This document shows, in pieces, positions 10,641 through 21,495 of a DNA stretch of 64,000 bases. The stretch spans positions 36,360,911 through 36,424,910 of the forward strand of contig JAGTTD010000007.1 of assembly GCA_018398585.1 (NCBI GenBank). The letters run 5' to 3'. The stretch comes from Simmondsia chinensis. Lineage: Eukaryota; Streptophyta; Magnoliopsida; Caryophyllales; Simmondsiaceae. Numbering within the stretch: position 1 is the stretch's first letter; each line of letters starts with the position of its first letter. The notes below the pieces were generated by a model that did not search any database, was not told the origin of the DNA, and worked only from the letters and a program-made list of their open reading frames with translations. Made by a program: the position numbers and the translations under genes.

Positions 10641-12440
10641 ACTTCCTCAGACTAGTATCGAGCGGGAGAAGGGTGTTGATATCAGTAAGAGGGATTCCTC
10701 GTATTTGGAGAATGATTAAGGTTTAATCACAGAATGGTGTTGGACACATTTGAGTCTTTTGGGATAGTTTAGTTAACCTCGAAGCTCTTAAAGTCGCTAA
10801 ACAAACTTTACATTCGGGGGTTGAGATGGACAGTAGGAAATTTCTGCTCCCCTGCGGACTATGGATTTAGTCGCATTGAGGATCGGAGCAACATTGATAC
10901 GATTTTGTGGTTGCGCTTGTTTCTTCCCTTGCTTGATGATTGGCGATTTTAATGTTGTTTTTCATGCTAAGGATAGAGATGGGAGGCAACAGGTTCTGTT
11001 TGCTGAAATATTCGAGTTTGAGAATTACGTGAACCATTTTCATCTTTTTGAATTTTTGGTGATTGACCTCCTTTTCTCTTGGTCCAATAGGCAGTATGAC
11101 GAGAGGCTTATTCGATCTAAGATTCATTGGGCTATTGGAATTCGACTATGCATTCTTTTGTTGACTTGCTTGTTGATTATCTTCTTAGTACGTCTTTGAT
11201 CATATCCCATTGGTTGGAAAATTGGACCTTAACTTGAAGGTCATAAGCCTCTTAAGTTCTCCAAATTGTCTTCCTTAACTTGTGTACAAGCTCTCTTGCT
11301 GCGGCCTCTTGAGATACGAGGGTTTGGTTCCTTTTATTCTTTTTTTAGAAGTTGAAGCTTGTTTCGTAAGATATTCATAAATCTAAGCTTGCCGAGGAGG
11401 GGTCATCAAGGAGGATGCTGACATCCTCCAAGCAGTCGAAAGGAATTTAGAATCTAACCCTCTTGATGTTGAGCTCTAGAACTAGAAACTAAGTTCAGCC
11501 TGTGTAAAGGCAGCTTTATTCAACACAAAATGATATCATTTGTCAACAAGCTCAGAATGACCTCTTAGCCTACTATCATAATTTGAAATATTTTATTGCT
11601 CGAATGAAAAACAAGGCTATAGGGAATCACATCCATCAAATTGACAGAGGTGATGGCTAGCTTTTTTTTTTTGATAATTAGGGACAAAGTCGCAGAAAAA
11701 AGCAAGCCACTCGACAAAGCGAGACCTGAGACCACTCTTACAAGAGCGGGGAAACAAGAGACACAAAAAAAATCAAAACAAAAGAACAATAAAAAACAGG
11801 AAGATTACGACTTACAAACACGAAAACACAAGGCAAACGGAAGCAACAAAACCAACCAAACGGCAGGAACAAGGAGCAAACGATAGGCAGAAACTTGCTA
11901 GATACCAAGACTTAAGTGATGACTAGCTTGTTGCTGCTCTTATAGATATTAAGGATGAACTCCTTCAATTCTTCAAGGAGTCGCTTGATTATAAAAGGGA
12001 GAATCTTGAGTTGGTTTAGTATAGTATCATTGAGCGCAGTCCTGTCCTCTCCAACGATGATCCATCTTTGCTATCAAAGACTGTTAGTAAGAATGAAGTG
12101 AAGGCTTCCTTATGAAATATCCCCTTGTCTAAATCTAATGGTCCATACGGTTATACATCTCACTTTATCGAAAAGGCTTAGAGCATAGTTGGACTCCATG
12201 TGTGTAGCTTTCGTTCAGGACTTCTTTCGTCATGGTAAAGTCTCGTACTCTCTTAATTGTACTATCATTAGCCCTATCCCTAAGATTGAAATCCCTAAAA
12301 TGCTCACAGATTTTTAGTCCATTTCGTGTTATACCGTGGACCTGTTCATGAAAGTATTACCTACAACCACCTTTGATAAGCTGGTACACAAGATTGACAT
12401 ATGTCGATTCTAAAGCATCCTTTGTTGACATGCTCAAATG
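10640..12440 (+). pseudogene. LINE ORF2 remnant (endonuclease and reverse transcriptase)
   Basis: Pieces in shifting frames resemble plant L1 ORF2. Endonuclease motifs appear as MIGDFNVVFHAKDRDG (about 10935-10985) and FSWSNRQYDERLIRSKIHWAIG (about 11070-11140). The RT start is at about 12075-12400, where NEVKASL, KSNGPYGYTSHFIEKA and then, in other frames, IPKMLTDF correspond to the RT fingers. Many stops and shifts. A separate LINE end is inserted at 11664-11915. Confidence 0.8.
11664..11915 (-). mobile_element. 5'-truncated LINE 3' end nested in the ORF2 remnant
   Basis: Starts with a T run and TGATAATTAGGGACAAAGTCGC, the reverse of the LINE terminus. Flanked by GTGATGGCTAGCTT (11650-11663) and GTGATGACTAGCTT (11916-11929), a 14-bp duplication with one mismatch. 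About 250 bp of 3' UTR only. Confidence 0.85.
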
Positions 12441-12690
12441 AGGGGGAGCTGAATGCGCAAATTGAACTCTTTTTCCCTTCGCCAAGAATTGTTCCATTGA
12501 GTTTTTTCTAGCAATATTTTTAACGAGCATTTAAAAAGACGTATAACTACAAAATTGTACTTTTCCCTCACCAGGACTTTTGCCCTGTACGGTTTTTCCT
12601 AGTAAGGTTTTTATGAGGTATGCTCTTAAAGGTATGACTATCCAAAGAGGGAGTGTTGTGATTAGATATGTAATATAGATTTTGAGCATA
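12430..12690 (+). mobile_element. Copia 3' internal end and LTR start, remnant
   Basis: CTCAAATGAGGGGGAGC, TTTCCCTTCGCCAAG, TTTCCTAGTAAGGTTTTTA and the PPT-like CCAAAGAGGGAG before TGTTGTGATTAGATATG follow the usual 3' non-coding end of plant Copia elements. No coding part is left. Confidence 0.65.
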
Positions 12691-12697
12691 TATATAT

Positions 12698-13071
12698 GGG
12701 TCTTTTACACCAACTGTCCTTTTACTTTGTTTACTGTGTCAATTTAATCATTTTTTATTTATGTCAATTTAGTCCATCTATAATTTATAGTGTGTTGATG
12801 TAGGCCTATGGTCAAACTGAAGTTAAGTCAATGATGTAATTTGTAATGGCATATGTACGATAAATGTAAGTAACCCACTTCAAATCCACCCAAAGACTCA
12901 ATTTAACCAAATCTGAGGCCAAACAATTAGAAATTTTATCAATAGTTTAACATAAATTTTATAATAAGAATCAAATTGACGCAATATCACTTGTTAATGG
13001 ACTAAATTAACACAATTAAAAGTACAAATACTAAATTAACAAAGTACAAGAATCTTTGAAATAAATAACCC
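12698..13071. mobile_element. MULE-like MITE, same family
   Basis: Ends GGGTCTTTTACACC and AATAAATAACCC; internal GTGTCAATTTA and AACCCA motifs as in the 44538 copy. Flanks are TA-rich, so the duplication is not readable. Confidence 0.75.
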
Positions 13072-13171
13072 ATACATACATACATAAATTATGGTTTTCA
13101 AATGAAACTATTTTGGTCCCATATTTCCTAAATAAAATACGTGCCACATCTCCCAAATTATATATATGTAC

Positions 13172-13295
13172 AACAATAACAACTATAGTCACAGTGTCTA
13201 AACGCTTCCGAGTAAGTAAGGTCTGGGGGGTAGGATGTACGCAACCTTACCCCTTCAGAGTAGGACCCTAAAGAGAGGCAGTTTTTGAGGACCCT
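13172..13295 (-). mobile_element. 5S/Au-type SINE, 5'-truncated, perfect duplication
   Basis: Contains only the Au-like body and the (GTT)n-type tail. Flanked by the identical 18-mer CAAATTATATATATGTAC at 13154-13171 and 13296-13313, so the insertion is comparatively young and its 5' end near GGTCCTCA is real. Confidence 0.93.
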
Positions 13296-13782
13296 CAAAT
13301 TATATATATGTACTTGTTTTAATTCTTGTCGTTGTTATATATTTTATGCTCCCATTTTTATAACACCCTTATTATATATGTTAAACTAAACTTTATTTCA
13401 ATGTGTCTTACATAAGTGGACAAGGCCCAAGTACAGAAGAAAGTCGTAAAATTTGGGCCATAATGGGCTTTGAATGATTCTCAGGCAGCTTACACTGGAT
13501 ATAAATAAAATCAAAATACCAACTCAAAATAAATTTTGTAAAATGGAAAAAAATTTCTTCATAACATCAAATAAATAAATTTTTCTTGCTCCATAAAAAA
13601 ATTCTTCCAAAAATTCTGAACCCACATCCTGATACGATCTAAAATAGAAATATACAAAAACTAAAATAAAACAGTAAAAAATTATAGAGACGAGAGAAAA
13701 CATAGAGAATGCCATTGATGTTCAGTGATGCCTTTGTGTTATAATATCTACCCTTTTTAATAGAGTTTGTCCTCCTTGTTTC

Positions 13783-14040
13783 CGATAATCAATGGCAAAA
13801 TCGTAATATAAAATAGGCAATTCATATAGACGAGCCCTGACTTGACTCTTATAGAAACGGTGAGCAAAAGGTAAAAAACAAGATTACAAAAAAAAAGGGC
13901 GAGAAAAAGACAAAAAAGGGGTTACAAAAAAACTTGCGAGAGAAAAAGAGTAGGCAGAAACCAACAAACACTAAATGCGTCAACCCCCTCTTGCGAGGAC
14001 TTGCCGTGAGCTAGGAATAGGGCAGAATGAATCAAAAGAT
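13783..14040 (-). mobile_element. Possible LINE 3' end fragment
   Basis: CCGATAATCAATGGCAAAATCG resembles the reversed LINE terminus, and the A/G-rich stretch after it resembles the nested LINE at 11664-11915. No duplication found. Confidence 0.45.
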
Positions 14041-14049
14041 AGGAAAACT

Positions 14050-16145
14050 CCTTATTAGCTTACCCTATTACTATAAGCTCATATACCTATTTGGCCACAT
14101 ATCACATCCAAACCCATAGTCGACGTTGAATTTCTTATTAGCTTAGGCCCCTTTTGCTCCTCTGCTATGTGTGATTGTTGTGTTACATATCAAAGGAGGT
14201 TCAACCTCAAACCGACTGTCAGTGATGAAGTAACACTATGGCATACAAATTGGTATTATTTGGTTTCCATGGCCGCCAATGTGGGATCGGCTTTTCGGCT
14301 TATCTTTTGGACTATATCGTAAATAAAGAGGTCCCTAAATATCGCAATGCACCTATTGCTATGGAATATTAGAATTTATACTCGGAGGCCCATCAGTTGT
14401 GATTTCTTCTTGGATGTATGGCTCATCAATTGTAATATAGTCATCATTAATATAGGGGTTTTTTTTTTTTTAATTAAAAACTATCTATATTTTAGGTAAG
14501 ATATCTTATATATATATATATTAAAATATACATTATCTATAAAGCAATGAAAAGTAAATAATATTTAATATAAAATTGTAGTACTTTAATATATATTATT
14601 AATATTATATATAATATGCTAATATTGTAAAATATGAATAAATAATGTATCGTTAACATGTAATATAGACAATAATTATTTAAAATCCAATAGTGAAAAT
14701 ATGTATGCTAGCTTTAATATTTAAAGTGATCTCTTTTAATTATATTTAATATATACTGAAACTCAAATGTTACTAACGAAAATTTAAAGGATGCTTGTGT
14801 AGGTGGTTGATTGACAATTTTAAAATTTTGAAGGTAATTTTTTGAAAAATTAAAAAGTTGCAATGATTATATGAAAAATTACAACTTTAGACGATAATTT
14901 TGCGTAGAAAAACACAAAATAATATCTATAGGAGTAATTTTAGAAGTGCCACAATTCTTGACACTCACCATCTTTCAAACCGAATCCAATTGAATCCAAA
15001 TAGTAGTTTTTCAAGGAGATGAAGAGAACTTCGTGATTTCACTCTGTAACATTTTGCTTGAGTTGCGCTTACTTTCATCTCACTAAATCTGAAGAGATCG
15101 AACTTGCCTTAGCATAATAGTGCATTGTTTCGAATAGATTTGATTTGTAGTTGATTTCTTTTGGCTAAAGTATAACCATTTATGCTGACACTGATATTTA
15201 AAACCGTTAGACATGTGTTAAAGTCTACATATTACTCTATATTAAGATACCTTGGTCCAAACACAAACCAAAGGGTACAGGGTGCTCTCTGGGGATTCAA
15301 GGCAAATTACGGTTTCTTTCATGGCATGGCTCGTGGCCGGGGCTCGATGCCTAGTGGTTGCGGGGATCTTACATGGTTAGGCAATTGTCATTGATTTTGA
15401 AGAAGTGGTCTCCAAATTTTTAATTTAAAAGACTAAGTCGATGGATAAAAATTGAAGAACGGTTTAATATTCTAACAGTATAAAAACTTGGCGTAAAAAT
15501 AGAGTCGAATACATGTCAAATTAAGAACAGTATTTGAAAAGACCTCCAAAAGAAGCATTAAATGTGTAGAGATGGACCTACAAAAATTACACATATATAT
15601 AAATGGGTTATATGCAGTTACTATTAAATCGTGTCGGCACATTATAGCAATGTAGGTAGCAAATCAACCAATGCTCTTAAATTTCTTTAAAACTCAAAAA
15701 TAGTAGTATATTTATATATAACTTATATAATATGTACAAAAATATAAAAATTTACAGGTAAAAATAAAATTCGTATAGTTAGAGGGAAAGCAGGGGCAGG
15801 GAGATGGAGATAGAGATAGAGCCGAGAATAGAGAGATCTAAAGAGAGAGAGGAAGGCAGAGACTTAATTCAAATCATTTATATTTCTCTTTTATACTAAA
15901 GGCCCTTATATATAGAGTTATAATAGAGGTATAGCTAAGAATAAAAGAGTTAAGTTATTTATTAATATCTAAATTATCACGCACATAACCACTATACTTT
16001 AGCCAGTATATTTAGATTATATTTAATATTAGCCATTGATCCTCTTCTCCAATTTTTGTAACATAGACACTCAAGTTGTAATGACGAGTATGGAATGAAC
16101 AACTAAGGATGAATCCCCCCTCCCCTCGATTCTCTTCCAAATTTA
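14050..16145. other. AT-rich stretch, mostly unassigned
   Basis: About 14130-14440 is less AT-rich and may be the end of a LINE ORF2, but no motif is firm. The rest is AT-rich; the 70-residue frame at 15182-15394 has no recognisable domain. A GA-rich patch lies at 15780-15860. Confidence 0.4.
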
Positions 16146-16552
16146 TATTAGAGTATAAAATTATTCTTGAATTTTTATCAATTAGCTTAAGTTTTTGGGA
16201 CAAAAGCTCCCACTTTTATTATTAAAATATTTACTTTTCATGCTTTAAGTCCAATGACATTTGCATTAGAGGGCATGTTAAGGTATAAAACTATTGACGG
16301 ACCTTTTTCTATTAGCTTAACCTTTTAAAAAAGTTGATTCTTTAAAATGGTATCAGAGGTCACGAGTTCGAATCTTAGCAACCCCACATTTAATTATTAA
16401 AATAATTTAAGCACAAAGTATGAGGTGAGCTTGTTCATTATCTATGTTTCAAGTCCAATTGGCATTTGCTTGAGAAGACATGTTAAAGTATTAAACTACT
16501 CTTGGTCTTTATTCACCAACTTAAACTTTTAAGAAAAATAATTCTTTTAACA
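16146..16552 (+). mobile_element. TRIM/SMART-like element with three LTRs
   Basis: Three LTR units of about 72 bp: 16146-about 16205 (partial), 16276-16347 and 16481-16552, each starting T(G/A)TTA and followed by GTATAAAA or a variant. A PBS TGGTATCAGAGG follows the middle LTR at 16348-16359. The internal part is only about 120 bp and codes for nothing. The tandem arrangement suggests recombination between copies. Confidence 0.8.
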
Positions 16553-16748
16553 AATTCTACTCCTTTTCCCATCAATTTTTACGTCAACACTGATTAAATT
16601 TTGAAGAGTATAATCTAACCACTTTTCCAGATTTTGATCACAGTGTCGACAAAAAGTTGAAAATTAATCACAAACTATTACAAATCCATCTATTAGTTAT
16701 TGCAAAACACAATTTAGGAAAAAAAAAAAATTAATATTTGTGGGGATA

Positions 16749-18096
16749 TCATTTGCCACGGTTAGGAAAATTCATCTTCTCATAAAACCGAATCGAGAGG
16801 AGAGAGAGAGAAAGATGCACCTCATCCTTCCCCCACCGCGCCCCACCTCTCTCTGCCCCCGTCACCTCCGCCGGCTCCAGCGAGCCTCCGCCGGAGGTGC
16901 ACAGAATCTTCTGCCTAGTGAGCGGCCAGATGTAGAGAGAGTGGAGACGGCGGAAACCACCAAGCGCAAGAACAACTGATCGGAGCTGCTGACCGCCGGC
17001 GAAGCTCACGCTACACCAGTGGGCCGTGCATATCAATTCCCATAACCGTTCGTCCTGAGCCGTCCGACTCCACATCTTGGCCACGCACGCGGCTACGCCT
17101 AGCGTCCGGGCGTCGACGTGTTTTAGTACTTCGTACAACAAGTTCTCGTCTAAATCTACAAATCCGGTTGCGCTGCTGCCGCCGTTCGGTTTGATCTTCT
17201 TCTTTGAATTACCTGTTGGGTTCTGAAATCAGTTGTTAAGAACCGTAAATACTAATGGTGTATTTTCAAAATACGTAAAAATATAATTTTGTTACTTTTG
17301 CGTATGGGTTTGTCTCATGTGAAGAGACAATTGAAAAATTATGAACTTTTTTAATATATTAAACAATATTTTATCGAGTCGTTGTCTAAAATAGCTCAAA
17401 ATAAAAAAATATTACCCAAAATGGTCCATTTTATAAAAAATATTTTGTCATGTCAGCAAATTTAAAAAAAAAAAATTTTAAATTTTAAATCCTAAACCCC
17501 AAAATAAAACAAAAAGACGGAGAGGCCATTTGGAAAAATATTTTTTAAAATATGACATTTTGGGTAATACTTTTATATTTTAGGCTATTTTGAATAAAAA
17601 CTCTATTTTATCACTCCCTTTTTCTTCAATCTCAAAAAATTAGTTATTCTCAATTTATATTTTGATTTTATCGTATCACTAAAATTATTTCAATAAGGAC
17701 CAAATAATTTTTAAGGAAAGTAGTTTGCTGCATATTTTAAACCCATTGTTATAATACCTGTTATATCGAATTTCCCTAACAAGTACTAAGGGGTAACGAG
17801 TAAACAAAAGTAAAGGCATAATTTTTACGTGATTCGGCCTAAAATTCCTGCCTGCACGGAGTTGCAGTTATATTAGGATTCTAGCGACAGTTTTTTTGAT
17901 TCTACCACTCTCTCGCACTCCGGATAGTGTCTATATAAGTAAACGCGAAACAAACCCTAATCACACAAGAACAAATCAACTAAATGGGTCTGGGCCTCCA
18001 CCTCGGCCCAAAAAAGATACAAAACAGTACAAAACTAGACTCTCCACAAGAAATCTAAGCATTACCTTCAATTAAGCAATCGAATGATCGCTTCAT
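16749..18096 (-). CDS. GID2: GID2/SLY1-type gibberellin F-box protein, two exons
   Basis: F-box subunit of an SCF ubiquitin ligase that targets DELLA repressors when gibberellin is sensed. The proposed CDS joins exon 1 at 18096-18066 (31 nt, MKRSFDCLIE plus one base) to exon 2 at 17212-16749 (464 nt), giving 164 residues, normal for the family. The F-box spans about residues 27-72 (LDENLLYEVLKHVDARTLG), the GGF region about 83-108 (LRSVVLALGGFRRLHSLY), and the C-terminal LSL region 136-159 (RWGKDEVHLSLSLLSI). The join uses a GT donor (GTAATG) and AG acceptor (CCCAACAG) and restores frame across a codon. Without it, exon 2 runs into an upstream in-frame TGA and has no start. The MKRS start is typical. 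The residue pattern AHWCSV after LICT is slightly unusual. Confidence 0.87.
17213..18065 (-). other. Intron of the GID2-like gene, loaded with repeats
   Basis: The predicted intron is 853 bp. It holds a foldback MITE (17378-17603) and, at about 17755-18020, a stretch with the TTTACGTGATTCGGCC motif often seen in plant LTR-type repeats. The coding-side junctions look clean. The first exon encodes only about ten residues. Confidence 0.7.
17378..17603. mobile_element. Foldback MITE in the F-box gene intron
   Basis: Left arm TTGTCTAAAATAGCTCAAAA and ATTACCCAAAATGGTCCATT; right arm mirrors it (GACATTTTGGGTAATAC, GGCTATTTTGAATAA). Same family as 37328-37880. Confidence 0.75.
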
Positions 18097-18304
18097 TGTC
18101 GAATTAAGAGTGGAAACGAGAGAGAATGGGGGATGATTATTGTGAAAATGGAGGTGAATTAAAGTGCAGGGGAGGAGAGAGAGAGGAAGAGGAGGGGGGT
18201 TTGACAGTTGAAGAAGAAGACAAGGAGGAAGAGTTAATGGTTGTTTTTCTTAATTGACGATTTTGTCCTCCCTCATTTATTCCTCCTTTGCTCTTTTGTT
18301 TTTT

Positions 18305-18719
18305 TGTTTATTTATATCAAAGATTCTTATACTTTATTTATTATATTATATATTAATTTAATTTTTATATTTTTAATTATATTAATTTAGTTTTTGAATA
18401 ATTTAAATGGTTAATTTAGTTCTTTGATCAAATTTAAGTTATATTAATGACATAACTTTAAACGATAAAATTTTAAATGATAAAATTATGTTAGATGCAA
18501 GGAGTTTATTATAAATTTATTTTTTTATTCAATTTAACCTAATTTGTTACCGAATTATTAAAAATTTTATTAAAAACTTAATATAAATTTTTTTAAGTAC
18601 CAAATTGATGCATTTTAAATTGTATAAGAAATAAATTGACATAATTAAAAATATAAAAATTAAATTAATATAATAAATAAAATACAGGTACCGTTGCGAT
18701 AAATAATCCTTGTTTTTCT
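18305..18719. mobile_element. MULE-like MITE, decayed, upstream of the F-box gene
   Basis: TTTATATCAAAGATTCTTA on the left and GCGATAAATAATCC on the right; internal TTATGTTAGATGCAAGGAG as in the 26081 copy. It sits about 200 bp beyond the F-box start codon, in its likely promoter region. Confidence 0.65.
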
Positions 18720-18902
18720 AATCTTACTTTAACTTTTTGAATTTTCGTGGTGACGTTACTCTCTGGGCTTTCTAGAAAATTATATAATGTATTTACATTT
18801 TAAATACTTGACTTTTTTAAAATAATAAAAATAATTATAATTTTTTAATTAATAAAAAATCTCTGAATTTTATCATTTTAATGAAAAATGTATTACATTT
18901 GA

Positions 18903-18968
18903 GAAGAAATTATATTTTGTCATATGCTTTTTCAGGAAGAAATTATATTCTGTCATACGATTTTTCAG
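18903..18968. repeat. 33-bp tandem duplication
   Basis: AAGAAATTATATTTTGTCAT and AAGAAATTATATTCTGTCAT begin two adjacent 33-bp units, both ending TTTTTCAGG. Confidence 0.85.
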
Positions 18969-18984
18969 GTACCTTAACATTTGG

Positions 18985-19472
18985 TATGGATTTGTTTTAT
19001 TTCTTTTGCAAATCGACGCTTTTCCTTGTTCGTGGTGTTTCCACTCTAGTGATGGTTGTAGCCATGTAGAGCATATTAATTATTATCTGTAACTGTCTTG
19101 TAATCCCATTCCTTTAATTTGTTTTATTGCTTTTGTCATTGTTTTAATCCCTTACCTAAGAGGGTACCAATGAGCAAGCATCGGATCCCATTAAGACTCC
19201 GAAGTTAAGCGTGCTTGGGCGAGAGTAGTACCATGATGAGTGACCTCCTGGGAAGTCCTCGTACACCCCTCAGGTTGGGAACTCTCGGAAACAGCCTCTC
19301 TTCAGGGTAGCACCCTGAAGGGTGAAGGTTGCGTACATTCATCCATCTCAACCTTCCTTAGGCAGGAGCCCTTAAGGTACTGGGAATATTACTTTTCCAT
19401 TATTTTACTCCCCACTTTGATATAAGTACCTGTTTTATTTATTGATTTTGACGCTAATTATCGAAAAAAAAA
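18985..19472 (+). mobile_element. LINE 3' end interrupted by a SINE
   Basis: T-rich 3' UTR-like sequence leading to GACGCTAATTATCG plus an A run at 19450-19472. The SINE at 19152-19397 splits it. Length upstream is uncertain. Confidence 0.65.
19152..19397 (+). mobile_element. 5S/Au-type SINE, full length
   Basis: Head CTAAGAGGGTACCAATGAGC, then 5S-like AGTTAAGCGTGCTTGGGCGA with intact box A, intermediate element GATGAGTGACC and box C CTCCTGGGAAGTCC. Type I tail. Flanks CATTGTTTTAATCCC (19137-19151) and CATTATTTTACTCCC (19398-19412), 13 of 15 alike. It sits in a LINE 3' end. Confidence 0.95.
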
Positions 19473-19939
19473 GGCATGAATATGTGGAAAGTGATGCAAT
19501 TATGTAGAGATTGTCCATATTATGGCTGAAGTTTTATCCTCTTTGTGGATTTTTCTTTGTCTCGTATTTTACATGAGCTCCATCCACCATTACTCTTACA
19601 TTGTCCATTATGAATTTTTTACCAAAGTGGTATATTTTCTAAAAAAATTAGTAAAATAGCACAGTTTTAAAAATATTTACCAAATTGGCATATTTTAATG
19701 TAACAACATTAATGTACGTCGTTTAAAATGACGTACGTTGATCAACCCTTTTTTTTTAAATGGGGGTACGCCGTTTGAACAGCGTACCCTCGTCCAATTT
19801 TTTTTTTTTTTTTTTAAATGTGGTACCCTTTTTAATATTATTAATATTATTTATTTTTTAAATGAGTTAAATGAGGGTACCGTTTCTATCAATTTTTTTA
19901 ATTTATTAAAATTATTGCATATAAAAATTATTAAAAATT

Positions 19940-20290
19940 TAAAGAGTTATTTATTCCAAATGTCACCGTACGTTCTTAATTGTGTTAATTTTGAACAATT
20001 TAAAATGTGTCAATTTAGTTTCTTTTATAAAATTAACCAGAATAATTACTCGAAAAAAATAGATGACACATACAATATTATAATTAAGTTATTGTACTTT
20101 CTTAAAAAAATAAATTTTAGAATTTATTGTATTTAAAAATTATTAAAATTTGAAAGGGTTATTTACGCCAAATGTCCCTATACGTTTTTAATTGTGTTAA
20201 TTTTGTCATTGTACTTTTAATTGTGTCAATTTAATCCATGAATAATTTAAATGTGTCAGTTTATTTTTCAATTGTGTTAATTTCCCAATT
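19940..20290. mobile_element. MULE-like MITE fragments inside a foldback element
   Basis: Two left ends, AGTTATTTATTCCAAATGTC (about 19942) and GGGTTATTTACGCCAAATG (about 20156), each followed by TGTGTTAATTT or TGTGTCAATTT runs. Right ends are missing or replaced by the tandem array. Confidence 0.6.
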
Positions 20291-20852
20291 GAGTACGTAA
20301 AATGTGTGTCGACACACCTAATTTATGTGTCGACACACACCATAAAGAAATTGAGAATACCTAAAAGAATTTTGAGTACTTAGGTAGTGATTTTAAGTAC
20401 ATGGTGAATTTAAGTACGTTAAATGTGTGTCGACACACACCATAAAGAAGTAAGAGTACATAAAAGAATTTTGAGTGCTTAGGTAGTGATTTTAAGTAAA
20501 TTGGTGATGAATTTGAGTACGTTAAATATGTGTCGACACACATAATTTATATGTCGACGTACACCATAAAGAAAATAAGAGTAACTAAGAAAATTTTGAG
20601 TACTTTGATAGTGATTTTGAGTACTTGGGTGGTAATTTTGAGTACGTTACGTTTGTGTCGACACACATAATTTATGTATCAACGCACACCATAAAGAAAG
20701 TAATAGTACCTAAAAAAATTTTGAGTATTTGGGTAGTGATTTTGAGTACGTTAAATGTGTGTTAACATACATAATTTATGTGTCGACACACACCATAAAA
20801 AAGTAAAAGTATCTAAAAGAATTTTGAGTACGTGAATAGTAATTTTGAGTAC
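20291..20852 (+). repeat. Five-unit tandem array with GTCGAC palindromes
   Basis: Units begin GAGTACGT (or AAGTACGT) at 20291, 20412, 20515, 20640 and 20744, with lengths of about 121, 103, 125, 104 and 103 bp. Most units carry TGTGTCGACACACA-type palindromes, then CACCATAAAGAAA and TTTTGAGTACTT. No coding potential. Confidence 0.88.
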
Positions 20853-21495
20853 CCTTATTTAATCCATTTAAAAAAAAATAAAAAATATTAATAATATTAA
20901 AAAATAAATGGGTAACCCTCATATACCAAAAAAAAAAAAAAAAAAAAGAATTGGATGGCGTACCCCCATTTAAAAGAAAAAAAATAGGGTTAATCAACAT
21001 ATGCCGTTTGGCATACATTAATGCTGCTACAGTAAAGTGTGCCAGTTTGATAAATATTTTTAAAACTGTGCTATTTTAGTAATTTATTTCGTGTGCCAGT
21101 TTGGTAAAAAATTCTCTTTTTCTCCAACATCTGTTTTTATAGCTAAGTTAATATATTTATGTATTAAAAAATTATATTAGTATTTTGGTAATTTGATTAA
21201 TCAAACGGATAAAGTTATTATGGTTATTGAAATTATATTTTATATTTTGTATTTGTATTTTCATATTTAGTAGAGTTATTTATTTAATAATTAATCTAAA
21301 AGTAACCAAATTATATGTCAATATATCAAAAAATAACCCCACTCTATTTTCTAACAAAAAAAAAAAAAAAATCCAATTCTAACTTTTTTACCAAAAAATA
21401 ATCAAACTCTAAAAATTTGATTTAAAAAATCCTAAATTGTGATGCTACGACAGTATATTTTTCTTCTACGTATTTTTTGTTGGACTTGTTCTTTG

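Larger units (their letters stand above)
19612..21114. mobile_element. Large foldback element holding a tandem array
   Basis: Inverted arms of roughly 230 bp: GAATTTTTTACCAAAG with ATGGGGGTACGCCGTTTG on the left, mirrored by GGCGTACCCCCATTT and CCAGTTTGGTAAAAAATTC on the right. Between the arms lie MITE fragments and the array at 20291-20852. Confidence 0.75.

Noticed and set aside
15182..15394. 70-residue plus-strand frame
   Set aside because: No homology or context recognised; consistent with chance in a 64-kb window.
20291..20852. CRISPR-like regular repeat array
   Set aside because: Units are 103-125 bp without repeat/spacer structure and this is a plant nuclear region. It is a tandem array inside a foldback element.
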